NCBI GenBank assembly: GCA_016932075.1
Contig: JAFGDP010000114.1
Coordinates: 1 to 14,633, forward strand
DNA length: 14,633 bases
Direction: 5' to 3'
From: Chitinispirillaceae bacterium
Lineage (GTDB): Bacteria; Fibrobacterota; Chitinivibrionia; Chitinivibrionales; Chitinispirillaceae
The notes under the pieces are model-generated. The model worked only from the letters and a program-made list of their open reading frames with translations, had not been told where the DNA came from and did no database searches. Both the position numbers and the translations under genes were made by a program. Of the stretch, positions 6,124-14,487 are shown piece by piece; the stretch's first letter is position 1; every line of letters begins with the position of its first letter.

Positions 6124-7083
6124 CTATGCCCCGGTTTTGGCCGTTTTTGGCATATTCTGCAAGGCCTGCTGCGGCGTCGCGGCAACGGCTTCGGACGGGC
6201 TCGGGAAAAAATCGGCCAGGTAGCGCAGGTATCCTCGCGCGCGGGGATCATCAATCGCGGTGACGGCGTTCCGCGCGTTCCGGTGGACCATGTCGTCCCG
6301 CGAAAGCAGATGCAGCCCGCACGCATCGATGACCGGTCTGGTTGAAAACCTAATTTGTGACACGACCCACATGCCGGATGCTTTCATCAGATTGCTTGCC
6401 GAGTTGATCATTTCCAGGAGCTCCTCCTCGATCCCGGTGTGACCGAGCGTATGCAGCGCCTTGAGCACGTTCCCGCGGATGCGGTTGTTGGGGTCCTTTT
6501 TAAATCGCAGAAGAATAGGGATGAGGCGCTTGTTGTTGAGTTGTTCCAGCGCTTCAATGGTGTTTGCCCTGACCCGATTGTCTTCATCGTTGAGAAGCGC
6601 GAGGAGAAGATCATGGTCATTCTGGCCGATCACCCTGCCCATGAGATTGGCGGCGGTAGCTTTAATTTTCACGTCCCGGTCCTGCACCAGCTTTACGAGG
6701 ATGTCCTTTATTTTGGGGTTTTTTCGCATGTGCCCGAGGATCTGCACGGCCCGGAGCCTGCGGTCGTCGTTGTCGCTGTACAGGTCCTTGCTTATTTCGT
6801 CGAGCACGCTCGGGTGGACCGACTGCATGATCGTTGCGAGCTTCTGCCGCATGCTCGTATCGAGCTCGTGAAAATGGTTGATCAGGTTTTCCTTGATCAG
6901 CGTGCAGGTCGCTTCGATCGCCGACTGCTTGATTTTCTGGTTCGGGCTGGCGACCAGCTTCATGACCGCCTGCAGGTCGGTCAGTTTGCCGTTGCCGCCG
7001 AGGCCCTTGAGCGCGTATATGACCACGGCCGGATTATCGGATGAGAGCCCTTTCCGGGCCTGTTCAATCTGTTCGGGTGTCAT
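6124..7083 (-). CDS. HEAT-repeat protein encoded with uvrB
   Basis: A 319-residue soluble protein built of HEAT (PBS-lyase-like) helical repeats of about 30 residues, for example around [14 protein letters not shown] (17-30), [44 protein letters not shown] and [15 protein letters not shown]. The pattern 'D...R..A...L' recurs. There is no signal peptide, membrane segment or catalytic motif, so it is most likely a protein-binding scaffold. The C-terminal 45 residues leave the repeat pattern and end Ala/Pro-rich. Its ATG overlaps the uvrB stop (ATGA, 7080-7083), which predicts translational coupling. Whether it acts in DNA repair is unknown; other HEAT proteins bind DNA (AlkD-like), but I cannot see AlkD's key residues. 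Confidence 0.8.
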   Translation of the reverse strand: MTPEQIEQARKGLSSDNPAVVIYALKGLGGNGKLTDLQAVMKLVASPNQKIKQSAIEATCTLIKENLINHFHELDTSMRQKLATIMQSVHPSVLDEISKDLYSDNDDRRLRAVQILGHMRKNPKIKDILVKLVQDRDVKIKATAANLMGRVIGQNDHDLLLALLNDEDNRVRANTIEALEQLNNKRLIPILLRFKKDPNNRIRGNVLKALHTLGHTGIEEELLEMINSASNLMKASGMWVVSQIRFSTRPVIDACGLHLLSRDDMVHRNARNAVTAIDDPRARGYLRYLADFFPSPSEAVAATPQQALQNMPKTAKTGA

Positions 7084-9089
7084 GTCGTTGTACCCCGCAA
7101 TGACGCGATCATATCGCGTAGTCGCGCCGCCTTTTCGAATTCCAGGTCCCGGGCTGCTGCCGCCATCTCTTTTTCCAGCTCGTCGATCCTCCGCTTCGTT
7201 CGGACGCGCTCTTTTTTACTCAGACGTCTGGCAGGGGCCCCGTACGGTGAAGAAGGTTCCCGTACCTCCGTTAATTCTGCCGTATTGTCATCCTCGCTGT
7301 AAAGGGCGATGCGCTCGACGATTTTTCGCTCTACGGTTTTCGGCTCCGTACCGTGTTCCCGGTTATACGCAAGCTGCTTGTTCCTGCGGCGGGAGCTCTC
7401 GTCGACCGCCTTTTTTATGGAGTCGGTGACCGTATCGGCATACAGGATGATCCTGCCCTGCACATTCCGTGCCGCGCGTCCGGCTATCTGCACCAGGGAC
7501 CGGGCCGAACGAAGAAATCCCTCCTTGTCCGCATCAAGAATCGCGACGAGGGCGACTTCAGGCAGGTCAATACCCTCCCGCAGCAGGTTGATGCCGACCA
7601 GAATGTCGAAATCGCCCTTGCGCAGGTCGCGCAGGATGTCGGTACGCTCAAGCGTGTCGATCTCCGAATGGAGATACCGGACGCGGAAATCCAGGGATTC
7701 CAGGTATCCGGTCAGGTCTTCGGACATTTTTTTCGTGAGCGTGGTGACCAGGGCGCGGCTGCCCTGTTCAACGGTATGCCTGAGTTGGTCCATGAGATCG
7801 TCAACCTGGTTGATTGCCGGCCTGATCTCGATCGGAGGATCGACCAGAAAGGTCGGCCTGATCACCTGCTCCACAATAATGCCGTTGCTCCGCTTCAGTT
7901 CATACTCTCCGGGCGTGGCCGACACGTAGACCACCTGGTCCACCAGGCTTTCGAATTCGCCGAACGTGAGCGGCCGGTTGTCAAGCGCGCAGGGGAGCCG
8001 GAACCCGTGCTCCACCAGCGTCTCCTTGCGGCTGCGGTCGCCGTTGTACATGCCCTGGATCTGGGGTATGGAAACGTGCGATTCGTCAATGATCGTGAGA
8101 AACGGCCGCCTGAAAAAGTCGATGAGCGTGTACGGCCTGGTGCCGGGTTCGCGCCCGTCCAGAATGCGCGAATAATTTTCTATACCGTTGACATACCCGA
8201 CCTCCCGGAGCATTTCCATGTCGTAGCGCGTCCGCTGCTCCAACCGCTGCGCTTCAAGCAGCTTGTTTCCGGCGCGGAGCAGCGCGAGCTGCTCCTCAAG
8301 TTCGATCCGGATCTTTTCCACGGCCTGCTGCATGGTCACGCCGACCGTCATATAATGCTTCGCCGGAAAAATGGTGATCTCGTCATGGTCGCCAAGGCTT
8401 TTTCCGTTGACCGGATGGATCCTCTTTATGGACTCCACCTGGTCGCCGAACGTCTCGATACGCAGCGCGGTTTCATCATACGCGGGATGGATATCGATCA
8501 CGTCCCCCTTGACCCTGAACATGCCGCGCCGCAGGTCGACCGCGTTGCGCTGGTACTGCATGTCGGTCAGCCGGGCCAGGAACGACCGGCGGTCGATCAG
8601 GTCCCCCTTTTTCATGACCAGGCTCGAGGCCAGGTATGCCTCGGGCGATCCAATGCCGTAAATGCATGACACGCTGGCCACGATGATCACGTCGCGCCGC
8701 GACAGGAGCGAACTGGTCGCCTTGAGCCGCAAACGGTCGATCTCGTCATTGATCATGGACTCCTTGTCGATATAGGTGTCGGTCGAGGGAATGTACGCCT
8801 CGGGCTGGTAATAGTCGTAAAAACTCACGAAATATTCGACCGCGTTTTCAGGAAAGAACTCCCTGAATTCCTGGAACAGCTGGGCGGCGAGGGTTTTGTT
8901 GTGCGACATCACGAGGGTGGGCATCCGCACCTGCTGGATCACGTTGGCCATGGTAAAGGTCTTGCCCGAACCGGTGACGCCCAGAAGGGTCTGGGGTCCC
9001 GCGTTACGCCTGATGCCGTCAACGAGCTGGGCGATTGCCTCGGGCTGGTCGCCGGCAGGCTGGTAGGAGGAGACGAGTTTGAAGGTCAT
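7080..9089 (-). CDS. uvrB: UvrB, excinuclease ABC subunit B
   Basis: This 669-residue protein is a full-length UvrB, the damage-verifying helicase-like subunit of nucleotide excision repair. It receives damaged DNA from UvrA and recruits UvrC. Landmarks: N-terminal [13 protein letters not shown], Walker A GVTGSGKT (37-44), the beta-hairpin region [20 protein letters not shown] (about 88-107) that clamps one strand, Walker B IIDESH, helicase motif [24 protein letters not shown], and the motif VI arginine region QIAGRAARN. The UVR domain ([20 protein letters not shown], near residues 624-643) that contacts UvrC is present. Start at 9089 fits the family start exactly. The gene is followed by the HEAT gene with an ATGA overlap; I see no clear promoter or SOS box in the 135-base divergent upstream region. 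Confidence 0.98.
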   Translation of the reverse strand: MTFKLVSSYQPAGDQPEAIAQLVDGIRRNAGPQTLLGVTGSGKTFTMANVIQQVRMPTLVMSHNKTLAAQLFQEFREFFPENAVEYFVSFYDYYQPEAYIPSTDTYIDKESMINDEIDRLRLKATSSLLSRRDVIIVASVSCIYGIGSPEAYLASSLVMKKGDLIDRRSFLARLTDMQYQRNAVDLRRGMFRVKGDVIDIHPAYDETALRIETFGDQVESIKRIHPVNGKSLGDHDEITIFPAKHYMTVGVTMQQAVEKIRIELEEQLALLRAGNKLLEAQRLEQRTRYDMEMLREVGYVNGIENYSRILDGREPGTRPYTLIDFFRRPFLTIIDESHVSIPQIQGMYNGDRSRKETLVEHGFRLPCALDNRPLTFGEFESLVDQVVYVSATPGEYELKRSNGIIVEQVIRPTFLVDPPIEIRPAINQVDDLMDQLRHTVEQGSRALVTTLTKKMSEDLTGYLESLDFRVRYLHSEIDTLERTDILRDLRKGDFDILVGINLLREGIDLPEVALVAILDADKEGFLRSARSLVQIAGRAARNVQGRIILYADTVTDSIKKAVDESSRRRNKQLAYNREHGTEPKTVERKIVERIALYSEDDNTAELTEVREPSSPYGAPARRLSKKERVRTKRRIDELEKEMAAAARDLEFEKAARLRDMIASLRGTTT

Positions 9090-9149
9090 TACGGTAAAAT
9101 ATATGAAAAACCGCGTCCCAAAGTGGGGGCCCGCGCGGATAAAAAAGCA

Positions 9150-9178
9150 TTGACCGTTACGCAGGTTTCTTCTATTTT
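9150..9178 (+). promoter_or_regulatory. Probable promoter of the Ig-domain lipoprotein gene
   Basis: TTGACC (9150-9155) and TATTTT (9173-9178) are separated by 17 bases in the uvrB/lipoprotein divergent region. Transcription would start about 40 bases before ATG 9225. The match is fair (5/6 and 4/6). Confidence 0.45.
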
Positions 9179-9224
9179 AAACTGTCAATACAAAGGTGAG
9201 GCCCTACTTAAACAAAGGTACGCT

Positions 9225-11126
9225 ATGAACCTGCGATTTCTGCTCGGCGCGATACTGCTGGTTTCCGGCCATCTGGTTTTTTTCTGCAACAGTCCGGTGG
9301 AAAGCCCCTATAAAAAACCGCACAAGATCGCGTATGCGAACAGTGACATGGTGTTCGAGACCGGCACCGCAATAGAACCGGACACGCCTGCGGTGGAAGG
9401 CGACAGGCCCATAACCCTGCGTATCAATCCCGGCCTTCCCGGCGGCCTGGCATTCGACACCACCACGGGCGCGATTTCCGGTACCCCGCGCGATACGCTC
9501 TCGCGCACGGAATTCACGGTGTCCGCGTTCAACGAGTATGGCAGCATGAGCGTTTCGATTTATATCACGATCAATCCGGCCGCACCGCAGACCCTTGTGT
9601 ATGATCTTGATACCGCAATGTACACCCTTGGCGTCCCGATTTTTGAAAACAAGCCGTCCTATACCGGCGGAGCGCCGACCTCTTATACATGCGATAAGTC
9701 CTTGCCTGACGGCATACGGCTTGATGCCACCCAGGGGACGATCTACGGTACGCCGGCCAGCATAACTCCACAGGCCTCCTATACCATTACCGGGAGCAAT
9801 TCGAGCGGGTCCGCCGTCGCAACAATCGTTATCACGGTCAAAGACAGCACCGTGGTGGTTGATACCACGGTCGCAAGACCGCAGGATCTGCATGCGGTGC
9901 GTATCGATTCGGCGCACGTGCGGCTGTGGTGGAACGGCGTTGAACGGGCGGATTCCTATCTCATCCACCGGAGCCTGACCTCGCGCAGCAGCGGTTTCCA
10001 GTTGCTGACGACCGTCCTGGACACCTTTTTCGTCGATTCCACGCGCGGCAACGGATTCTACTTTATCCGCGCGCGCAGGGCCGTGTATACTTCACCGAGC
10101 TCCGATACCATAGAGACCCTTGATACCATAAGCATTGATCCGGTCAACAGACCCCCATCGTTCATATCGAGCCTTGACAGCAGAAGCATGAACGTGAACC
10201 AGCATGACACCCTGCTGTTTGCCGCGTATGATCCGGACACGAACCAGACCCTTTCTATGACCTTTGTCAACCAGGACAGCCTCAAGGCGCTGTTCGGCGC
10301 CGATTCCGCGAGCGCGATTGCCTGGGTCCCGGCCGGAACCGACACCGCCAGGATCGTATTTTCACCCGGCGACCGCGCCGGCACGTACCGGTTTACGGTG
10401 CGCGTTTCAGACGGCACTGACTCGGTCACCGCGACCCAGACCGTGTACGTGGGCAATGTGAACCGCGCTCCTGAATGGACCAGCGACACCTTCCGGGTGT
10501 CGGTGAACGACGGCGCAACCTGGGGCTTTACGCTTGCCGACTCGTGCAGCGATCCTGACACCGGCACCACGCTCGCGTTCAGGTTCGTATCCGATTCTCA
10601 GAAATGCTCGCTCGCCGGCGGTGCCTTCAGCTTTTCGGCAGGCACGCTCGATACCATCCTCACACGTATGATTAAAATAGAAGCGAGCGACGGCGAGCTC
10701 AGCGATACCGTGGTGGTGAGAATCCTTATCGTGCCGGTCTATTTCAGCCTGACCGTTTCAGCGCAGAACGGATCAGTGACCGTGCAGCCTGACAGTACCA
10801 GGTTCAGGATGGGGCAGAGCGTGCGTTTTACCGGCGTTCCGGCAACCGGGTATGAGTTCGTTCGCTGGACCGGTGACGCCGATACCACGGCCAATCCGTT
10901 GACCCTGACCATTACCGGTAACACGGTACTTACCGCCAATTTCAGGAGATATTCCGATGACTGCATTCATATCGACCCGGGCGTGAGCATCAACCAGAAG
11001 ATACAGGAGCTGTCAAACATGAACGACGGCGCGATTATCTGTCCAGCGCCTGGGAAATATGATGACGGCACCGTGGAAATCGAAGGCAAGCTTACGGTGG
11101 ATGTCAACAGGCCGTTTATGTATTGA
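9225..11126 (+). CDS. Multidomain Ig/FN3/InlB-repeat surface lipoprotein
   Basis: A 633-residue exported protein starts at ATG 9225 behind AAAGG (9214-9218); the open frame reaches back into uvrB, but that part is antisense. The first 20 residues are a signal peptide ending in HLVFFC, so Cys21 is a likely though non-ideal lipidation site. Then come two putative-Ig (He_PIG) modules, each with the 'GL...D..TG.I.GTP' signature (about 35-115 and 120-205), a fibronectin type III-like module (about 213-305), two cadherin-like Ig modules beginning NRPPSF and NRAPEW, and a divergent InlB-B repeat (about 510-580: NGSV, GYEFVRWTGD, LTANF). The final 50 residues (from DDCIHIDPG) look like the start of another domain and end suddenly, right at a palindromic repeat. 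A role in surface adhesion or polysaccharide binding is an inference. Confidence 0.82.
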   Translation: MNLRFLLGAILLVSGHLVFFCNSPVESPYKKPHKIAYANSDMVFETGTAIEPDTPAVEGDRPITLRINPGLPGGLAFDTTTGAISGTPRDTLSRTEFTVSAFNEYGSMSVSIYITINPAAPQTLVYDLDTAMYTLGVPIFENKPSYTGGAPTSYTCDKSLPDGIRLDATQGTIYGTPASITPQASYTITGSNSSGSAVATIVITVKDSTVVVDTTVARPQDLHAVRIDSAHVRLWWNGVERADSYLIHRSLTSRSSGFQLLTTVLDTFFVDSTRGNGFYFIRARRAVYTSPSSDTIETLDTISIDPVNRPPSFISSLDSRSMNVNQHDTLLFAAYDPDTNQTLSMTFVNQDSLKALFGADSASAIAWVPAGTDTARIVFSPGDRAGTYRFTVRVSDGTDSVTATQTVYVGNVNRAPEWTSDTFRVSVNDGATWGFTLADSCSDPDTGTTLAFRFVSDSQKCSLAGGAFSFSAGTLDTILTRMIKIEASDGELSDTVVVRILIVPVYFSLTVSAQNGSVTVQPDSTRFRMGQSVRFTGVPATGYEFVRWTGDADTTANPLTLTITGNTVLTANFRRYSDDCIHIDPGVSINQKIQELSNMNDGAIICPAPGKYDDGTVEIEGKLTVDVNRPFMY

Positions 11127-11174
11127 CCTCACCCAACCCCGCCTGAACAGTTGAGGCGGGGAAAGGAGATGAGG
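11127..11174. repeat. REP-like palindrome directly after the lipoprotein stop codon
   Basis: CCCCGCCT (11137-11144) pairs with AGGCGGGG (11154-11161) around a 9-base loop, and CCTCA (11127-11131) pairs with TGAGG (11170-11174) outside it. It resembles the dispersed CCTCACCC...GGTGAGG repeats found between genes in many bacteria. No T-run follows on either strand, so it is not a standard terminator, though it could stabilise mRNA ends. The rest of the gap up to 11232 holds only the next gene's ribosome binding site. Confidence 0.6.
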
Positions 11175-11232
11175 CAAGTCTCAGAATAGAAACAAAAAGC
11201 ATATTTTCAACCTTTATCAAAGGATGCTTTCA

Positions 11233-12513
11233 ATGATACGCAGCAGCATGCTTTTCGCGGCCGCCTTTACAATTCTCATCTTTCAGCCGGGATATGCCCA
11301 GTCAAAATCAGCGGTACAGTTCTACGACACGACCGGAACATCCAAAACCGGCAAAATAGGCTGGAGCGGCGACGCGACAAGCGGCCACCTGTTTCTCCAG
11401 ACCCTTGCTGACGGCGAGGTGCTGAAAACCAAGCCCGGCGGCATTGAAGTAACCGGCACGCTCAGCGCCACCAGTATTGCCGGAGACGGCAGCGGGCTTA
11501 CCAACCTGCCGTCGCAGCAGATCACGGTAGGTTCTGTCAACGGGCTCCAGGACTCGCTCAACCGCAAGGCCACCACCACCGATCTTCTGAACATGCAGAC
11601 GCAGGTCGGCGCCCGCGCAGACACCACCTGGGTGAAGAACCGCATGATAATCAAGGCCGATACATCATGGGTCAACGGAAAGCTGAGCATAAAAGCAGAC
11701 ACGACCTGGGTAAACACCAAGATCGCGAATATCGGCACGGCCCAGATACCCGACGGCGCCGTCACAACCGCCAAGATCGCCGATACCGCCGTGACAGGGG
11801 CAAAAATCAGGGACCGGGCAGTGACTGACGCGAAGATCGATTCTGTGTCGTGGGCGAAAGTAAAAGGAAAGCCGGCCACCTATCCTGCTGAGAGTCATTC
11901 CCATGCGCAGTCCCAGGTTGATGGCCTGACTGACTCTCTGACCGCGCACAGAACCCTTATTAATGGAAAAGCAAATGCGAGCCATACGCATGCTCAATCG
12001 CAGGTCACCGGTTTGCCTGACTCCTTGACAGCACATAGGAATTTGATTGCTGCCAAGGCAAACAGCGCTGATGTATACACCAAATCGCAGGTAGACGGGA
12101 TCATCGGAGGAGATTCGGCGATGTATCAAAGAGAGGCGACAACTGCGTTGAGAGTTTCAAACACCACGCCAACTTCATACAAGTCACTGACTATCACCGC
12201 GCCTTCGGACGGGTATGTGATTGTATCTGCAACAGCTTCTATGAGTCCTTGGGGTTTAACAAACTTTTGTGTTATAGTTGGAGCAATATCACAAAACAGC
12301 ACAAGTAGTGAAATTTATAATCATGCATTATCATGGATAGCAGGTAATCAAGAAGCGCGCATATTTGCAATGACCAGAATGTTTCAGGTTAGTGCTGGAG
12401 ATAATACATTTTACCTAAAATTCTGGAAAGCGAATGATGGTGTTAACACCTATGAAGATGGACAGATAGATTCGATTAATTTGACTGCCATTTTTGTAAA
12501 AACAGTGTTATAA
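11233..12513 (+). CDS. Tail-fibre-like repetitive exported protein with a distinct C-terminal domain
   Basis: A 426-residue protein. ATG 11233 is preferred: AAAGG (11219-11223) lies 9 bases before it but directly abuts ATG 11224. A signal peptide (MIRSSMLFAAAFTILIF, cleavage near GYA) leads to a region with IAGDGSGLTNLP, a motif common in tail-fibre-like bacterial surface proteins. Three 13-residue repeats of KADTTWVN type follow, then TAKIADTAV/GAKIRDRAV/DAKID steps, typical of trimeric fibrous folds, and two 29-residue SHSHAQSQV repeats. From residue ~295 a globular C-terminal domain begins (SYKSLTITAPSDGYVIVSA) whose codons are visibly A/T-richer than the first half. Phage-fibre tips and adhesin heads are built this way. 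Its host gene neighbours are not phage genes, so I favour a cell-surface or secreted fibre. Function unknown. Confidence 0.75.
   Translation: MIRSSMLFAAAFTILIFQPGYAQSKSAVQFYDTTGTSKTGKIGWSGDATSGHLFLQTLADGEVLKTKPGGIEVTGTLSATSIAGDGSGLTNLPSQQITVGSVNGLQDSLNRKATTTDLLNMQTQVGARADTTWVKNRMIIKADTSWVNGKLSIKADTTWVNTKIANIGTAQIPDGAVTTAKIADTAVTGAKIRDRAVTDAKIDSVSWAKVKGKPATYPAESHSHAQSQVDGLTDSLTAHRTLINGKANASHTHAQSQVTGLPDSLTAHRNLIAAKANSADVYTKSQVDGIIGGDSAMYQREATTALRVSNTTPTSYKSLTITAPSDGYVIVSATASMSPWGLTNFCVIVGAISQNSTSSEIYNHALSWIAGNQEARIFAMTRMFQVSAGDNTFYLKFWKANDGVNTYEDGQIDSINLTAIFVKTVL
11893..12066 (+). repeat. Two 87-bp in-frame repeats within the fibre gene
   Basis: Units 11893-11979 and 11980-12066 encode 29 residues each, SH(S/T)HAQSQV-GL-DSLTAHR-LI--KAN-. 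Third positions differ in many codons, so the copies are not recent and the peptide is conserved. A third partial match (YTKSQVDG) follows. Confidence 0.8.
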
Positions 12514-12529
12514 ACGATAGTAGATGCCT

Positions 12530-12563
12530 TTTTAAATCGCATTTTCGACTGTGCGTTTTAAAA
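12530..12563 (+). terminator. Hairpin after the fibre gene, possible terminator
   Basis: TTTTAAATCGCA (12530-12541) pairs with TGCGTTTTAAAA (12552-12563) with 11 of 12 matches around a 10-base loop. The GC core is short (CGCA/TGCG) but runs into TTTT on the plus strand. It sits 17 bases after the stop of the fibre gene. It could act in both directions. Confidence 0.45.
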
Positions 12564-12616
12564 TATTTCGATCAAATCAACAGTGATATCTTTAGTAAAG
12601 TGATTGTTATTGAGTT

Positions 12617-13462
12617 ATGCCTGATATAAAGCTGGATAATGAAGCAATAAGAGAATGCCCGGTCTGCGGCAATGCCGGATATGTAGTGCGTTGCACTGTG
12701 GGTAAATTTCATATTGTAAAATGTACGAAATGCCATTTTGTTTATAACGGTAATCCTCCGGATGAACGAGAGTTATACGAACAGTATTACGAAGAGATAC
12801 CTCCCGAAGCTTATATATACAACTTAAATGCTCCATTGCGTTCAGTGCGGGAACTTTTTATTATCAATTCAAACCGCGCACGAAAGATACTGACCTTGAA
12901 AAATAGTGGCACGATTCTGGATATAGGATGCGGGCAAGGGTATTTCTTGAAATCAATGGCAGAAAAAGGATTCGTTGCCCAGGGTGCTGAAATTTCGAAA
13001 GCTGCTTCTGAATATGGGCGCAACTATCTGGGAGTAGATATTAATCAGGGGACGATGGATGACATTGGCAGAGACGGGAAAAAATATGACGTAATAACAA
13101 TGTGGCATGTCCTGGAGCACTTTATCTCTCCGATCGATATATTGGAAAAAGCACGTAATTTGTTGTCAGCTGATGGAGTGTTGGTAGTAGAAGTCCCGAA
13201 TCTTAATAGCCTTAAATTTATACTTTCAAAGAATAAGTGGCAGGGAGGTAATCATCCGTTGTATCATCGAAGTTATTTTGAAGAAAAAACCCTGCTATAC
13301 TGCCTGAGGAAATCAGGTTTTAATCACGCTGCACCACTGAATCTTTCTTATAAGGTTCCTGGTATGAGTAGTGTGTTGTATGGAATAAAGAAGATATTGA
13401 ATAAAATATCGATGGATTCTTTTCTCTCATATGAGGCTGGCGTAAAAGCTATTGGGAAGTGA
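12617..13462 (+). CDS. Zinc-finger class I SAM-dependent methyltransferase
   Basis: A 281-residue protein with an N-terminal zinc ribbon, C14-PV-C17 (CPVCG) and C36-TK-C39 (CTKCHFVY), then a Rossmann methyltransferase domain. SAM motif I is LDIGCGQGYFLKSM (about 101-114), the acidic end of strand 2 is QGAEIS, and the motif WHVLEHF (163-169) with VPN follows strand 5. This Methyltransf_23 form with CPxCG is common in sugar and polysaccharide clusters and near polyketide-like genes; the substrate is unknown. The gene is clearly A/T-rich compared with the left of the window. The ribosome binding site is weak (TGAG). It faces the next gene with 5 bases between the two stops. Confidence 0.85.
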   Translation: MPDIKLDNEAIRECPVCGNAGYVVRCTVGKFHIVKCTKCHFVYNGNPPDERELYEQYYEEIPPEAYIYNLNAPLRSVRELFIINSNRARKILTLKNSGTILDIGCGQGYFLKSMAEKGFVAQGAEISKAASEYGRNYLGVDINQGTMDDIGRDGKKYDVITMWHVLEHFISPIDILEKARNLLSADGVLVVEVPNLNSLKFILSKNKWQGGNHPLYHRSYFEEKTLLYCLRKSGFNHAAPLNLSYKVPGMSSVLYGIKKILNKISMDSFLSYEAGVKAIGK

Positions 13463-13467
13463 TTGAG

Positions 13468-14172
13468 TCAATTTATTTTTTTCAACCATCCGCCTTGATG
13501 GTATGAAAAGAAATGGCGGGAAGAAAGTGCTTTGTCGTGCAAAAATGAAGAATTGTTTTTTAAAAATACCTTCACCGCCTCCAGCGGTCCGGGTCCAAAA
13601 AACGGCGCAACAGGGTGGCCGTTGATGTTCGTATCTTCCACTATAAGGTATGACCCGGCTGTGACAAATCCGCTGTACAATTCAAGCTCCTTCAGCACAT
13701 GATCCTTGCTGTGGTCCGAGTCAAGAATCACCATAACCGGTCCTTTGGGGTCCATCAAGGATTCAACTTTTTGTATTGAAGACAGTGCAACAGAATCCCC
13801 TTCAATCATGATGATCCGCGGATGATTCAAAGTCTTTGCTTTTTCCGTAAGCTCAATATCAATCCCAATGACCTTATGGCCTGGCGGTGCATTCATAAGG
13901 TCGAGGAGCGATGCGAAATACAATAACGATCCGCCATATGATATGCCTGTCTGAATGATACTTGTGGGCCGGATGTTAAATATCAATTCCTGGTAGGTCT
14001 GCATATCAAAAGGGCATTGGAGGATCGGGTAGCCGAGAAACTGGTTTTTGCTCCAGGTATTTTTATTGTGATAATATATCAGATGAAAAAGGTTGATGAT
14101 GAGGCGGCGGGGGCTTAAAAATTTTAAAATATCTTTCATGGGTGATGCCTGGTTTCTGCCCATTTTCGCCAT
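13468..14172 (-). CDS. CmcI/cephalosporin-hydroxylase-family protein, probable O-methyltransferase
   Basis: A 234-residue protein of the CmcI (cephalosporin hydroxylase/rhamnosyl O-methyltransferase) family. The SAM loop is GISYGGSLLYFASLL (76-90), with IGIDIE at the end of strand 2. The metal ligands fit the family: D153 in LDSDHS, and E179-D180 in LIVEDTN, 26 residues apart as in CmcI. Despite the name, most members are Mg-dependent methyltransferases of sugars or antibiotics. The first 12 residues are uncertain: ATG at 14139 (MKDILKF) has AGG 8 bases before it and may be the real start (223 residues). Shared A/T-rich composition and convergence with the zinc-finger methyltransferase gene suggest a small sugar-modifying unit gained together. 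Confidence 0.83.
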   Translation of the reverse strand: MAKMGRNQASPMKDILKFLSPRRLIINLFHLIYYHNKNTWSKNQFLGYPILQCPFDMQTYQELIFNIRPTSIIQTGISYGGSLLYFASLLDLMNAPPGHKVIGIDIELTEKAKTLNHPRIIMIEGDSVALSSIQKVESLMDPKGPVMVILDSDHSKDHVLKELELYSGFVTAGSYLIVEDTNINGHPVAPFFGPGPLEAVKVFLKNNSSFLHDKALSSRHFFSYHQGGWLKKIN

Positions 14173-14327
14173 GGTGGTCGATCTATCCGCACGTTTTATT
14201 GAAAATAATTCTTATACCCGGTTTGGTGAGTTATTTCCGCCGTGCGAAATAAATCGCCCGCAGCCAATACGGGTCCAGGCATTCATTCCATATATTTACC
14301 ATTGGAGATTGTATATTATTACTTACT

Positions 14328-14387
14328 ATGCAGTCCGTTAATTATAATGTAGACCTTGACCTGCGTTTTTTCGGGAAAAACCATTAA
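14328..14387 (+). pseudogene. Truncated 20-codon copy of the start of the gene at 14488
   Basis: ATG at 14328 opens MQSVNYNVDLDLRFFGKNH and stops at TAA 14385-14387. Residues 5-16 (NYNVDLDLRFFG) match residues 5-16 of the downstream gene (NYNKDLNPRLFG) at 8 of 12, with the same distance from the start codon. Most base differences are at third positions, so both copies were once read as protein. The stop is formed by the first bases of the inverted-repeat element at 14384. No good ribosome binding site is seen close to this ATG. It could instead be a functional short peptide, but truncation by insertion or rearrangement is simpler. Confidence 0.55.
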
Positions 14388-14479
14388 CTGCGGAGACACG
14401 GGGGAAGCGGAGAATAACAATATGAAGTTGGAAATGTTAATTAAAGCTTTTTCTGTGCTCTCCGCGTCTCTGCGGTGAA
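14384..14479. repeat. 96-bp element with imperfect terminal inverted repeats
   Basis: The left end TTAACTGCGGAGACACGG and the reverse complement of the right end TTCACCGCAGAGACGCGG match at about 15 of 22 positions. The inner part is A/T-rich and has no gene. It belongs to the well-known dispersed 'CCGCAGAGACGCGGAGAG' type of intergenic repeat. It may fold into a hairpin in RNA or be a tiny non-autonomous element (MITE-like); I see no clear target-site duplication. Confidence 0.6.
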
Positions 14480-14487
14480 TCTTTCTT

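Noticed and set aside
6439..7044. Plus-strand frame of 201 codons
   Set aside because: Antisense to the HEAT-repeat gene; the repeat pattern is clear on the other strand.
7353..8669. Long plus-strand open frame (438 codons)
   Set aside because: It is the antisense of uvrB, whose conserved motifs are unmistakable, and has no recognisable protein features.
8901..9224. Upstream extension of the Ig-domain lipoprotein frame
   Set aside because: It runs antisense into uvrB; a signal peptide and AAAGG site support ATG 9225.
9204..9968. Minus-strand frame of 254 codons
   Set aside because: Shadow of the lipoprotein gene, with no known motif.
11893..12066. Possible CRISPR-like repeats
   Set aside because: The two adjacent 87-bp units are in-frame protein repeats with no spacers; no CRISPR array or cas gene was seen in the window.
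14093..14341. Plus-strand frame of 82 codons
   Set aside because: It overlaps the 5' end of the CmcI-type gene in antisense and its promoter region; no support.
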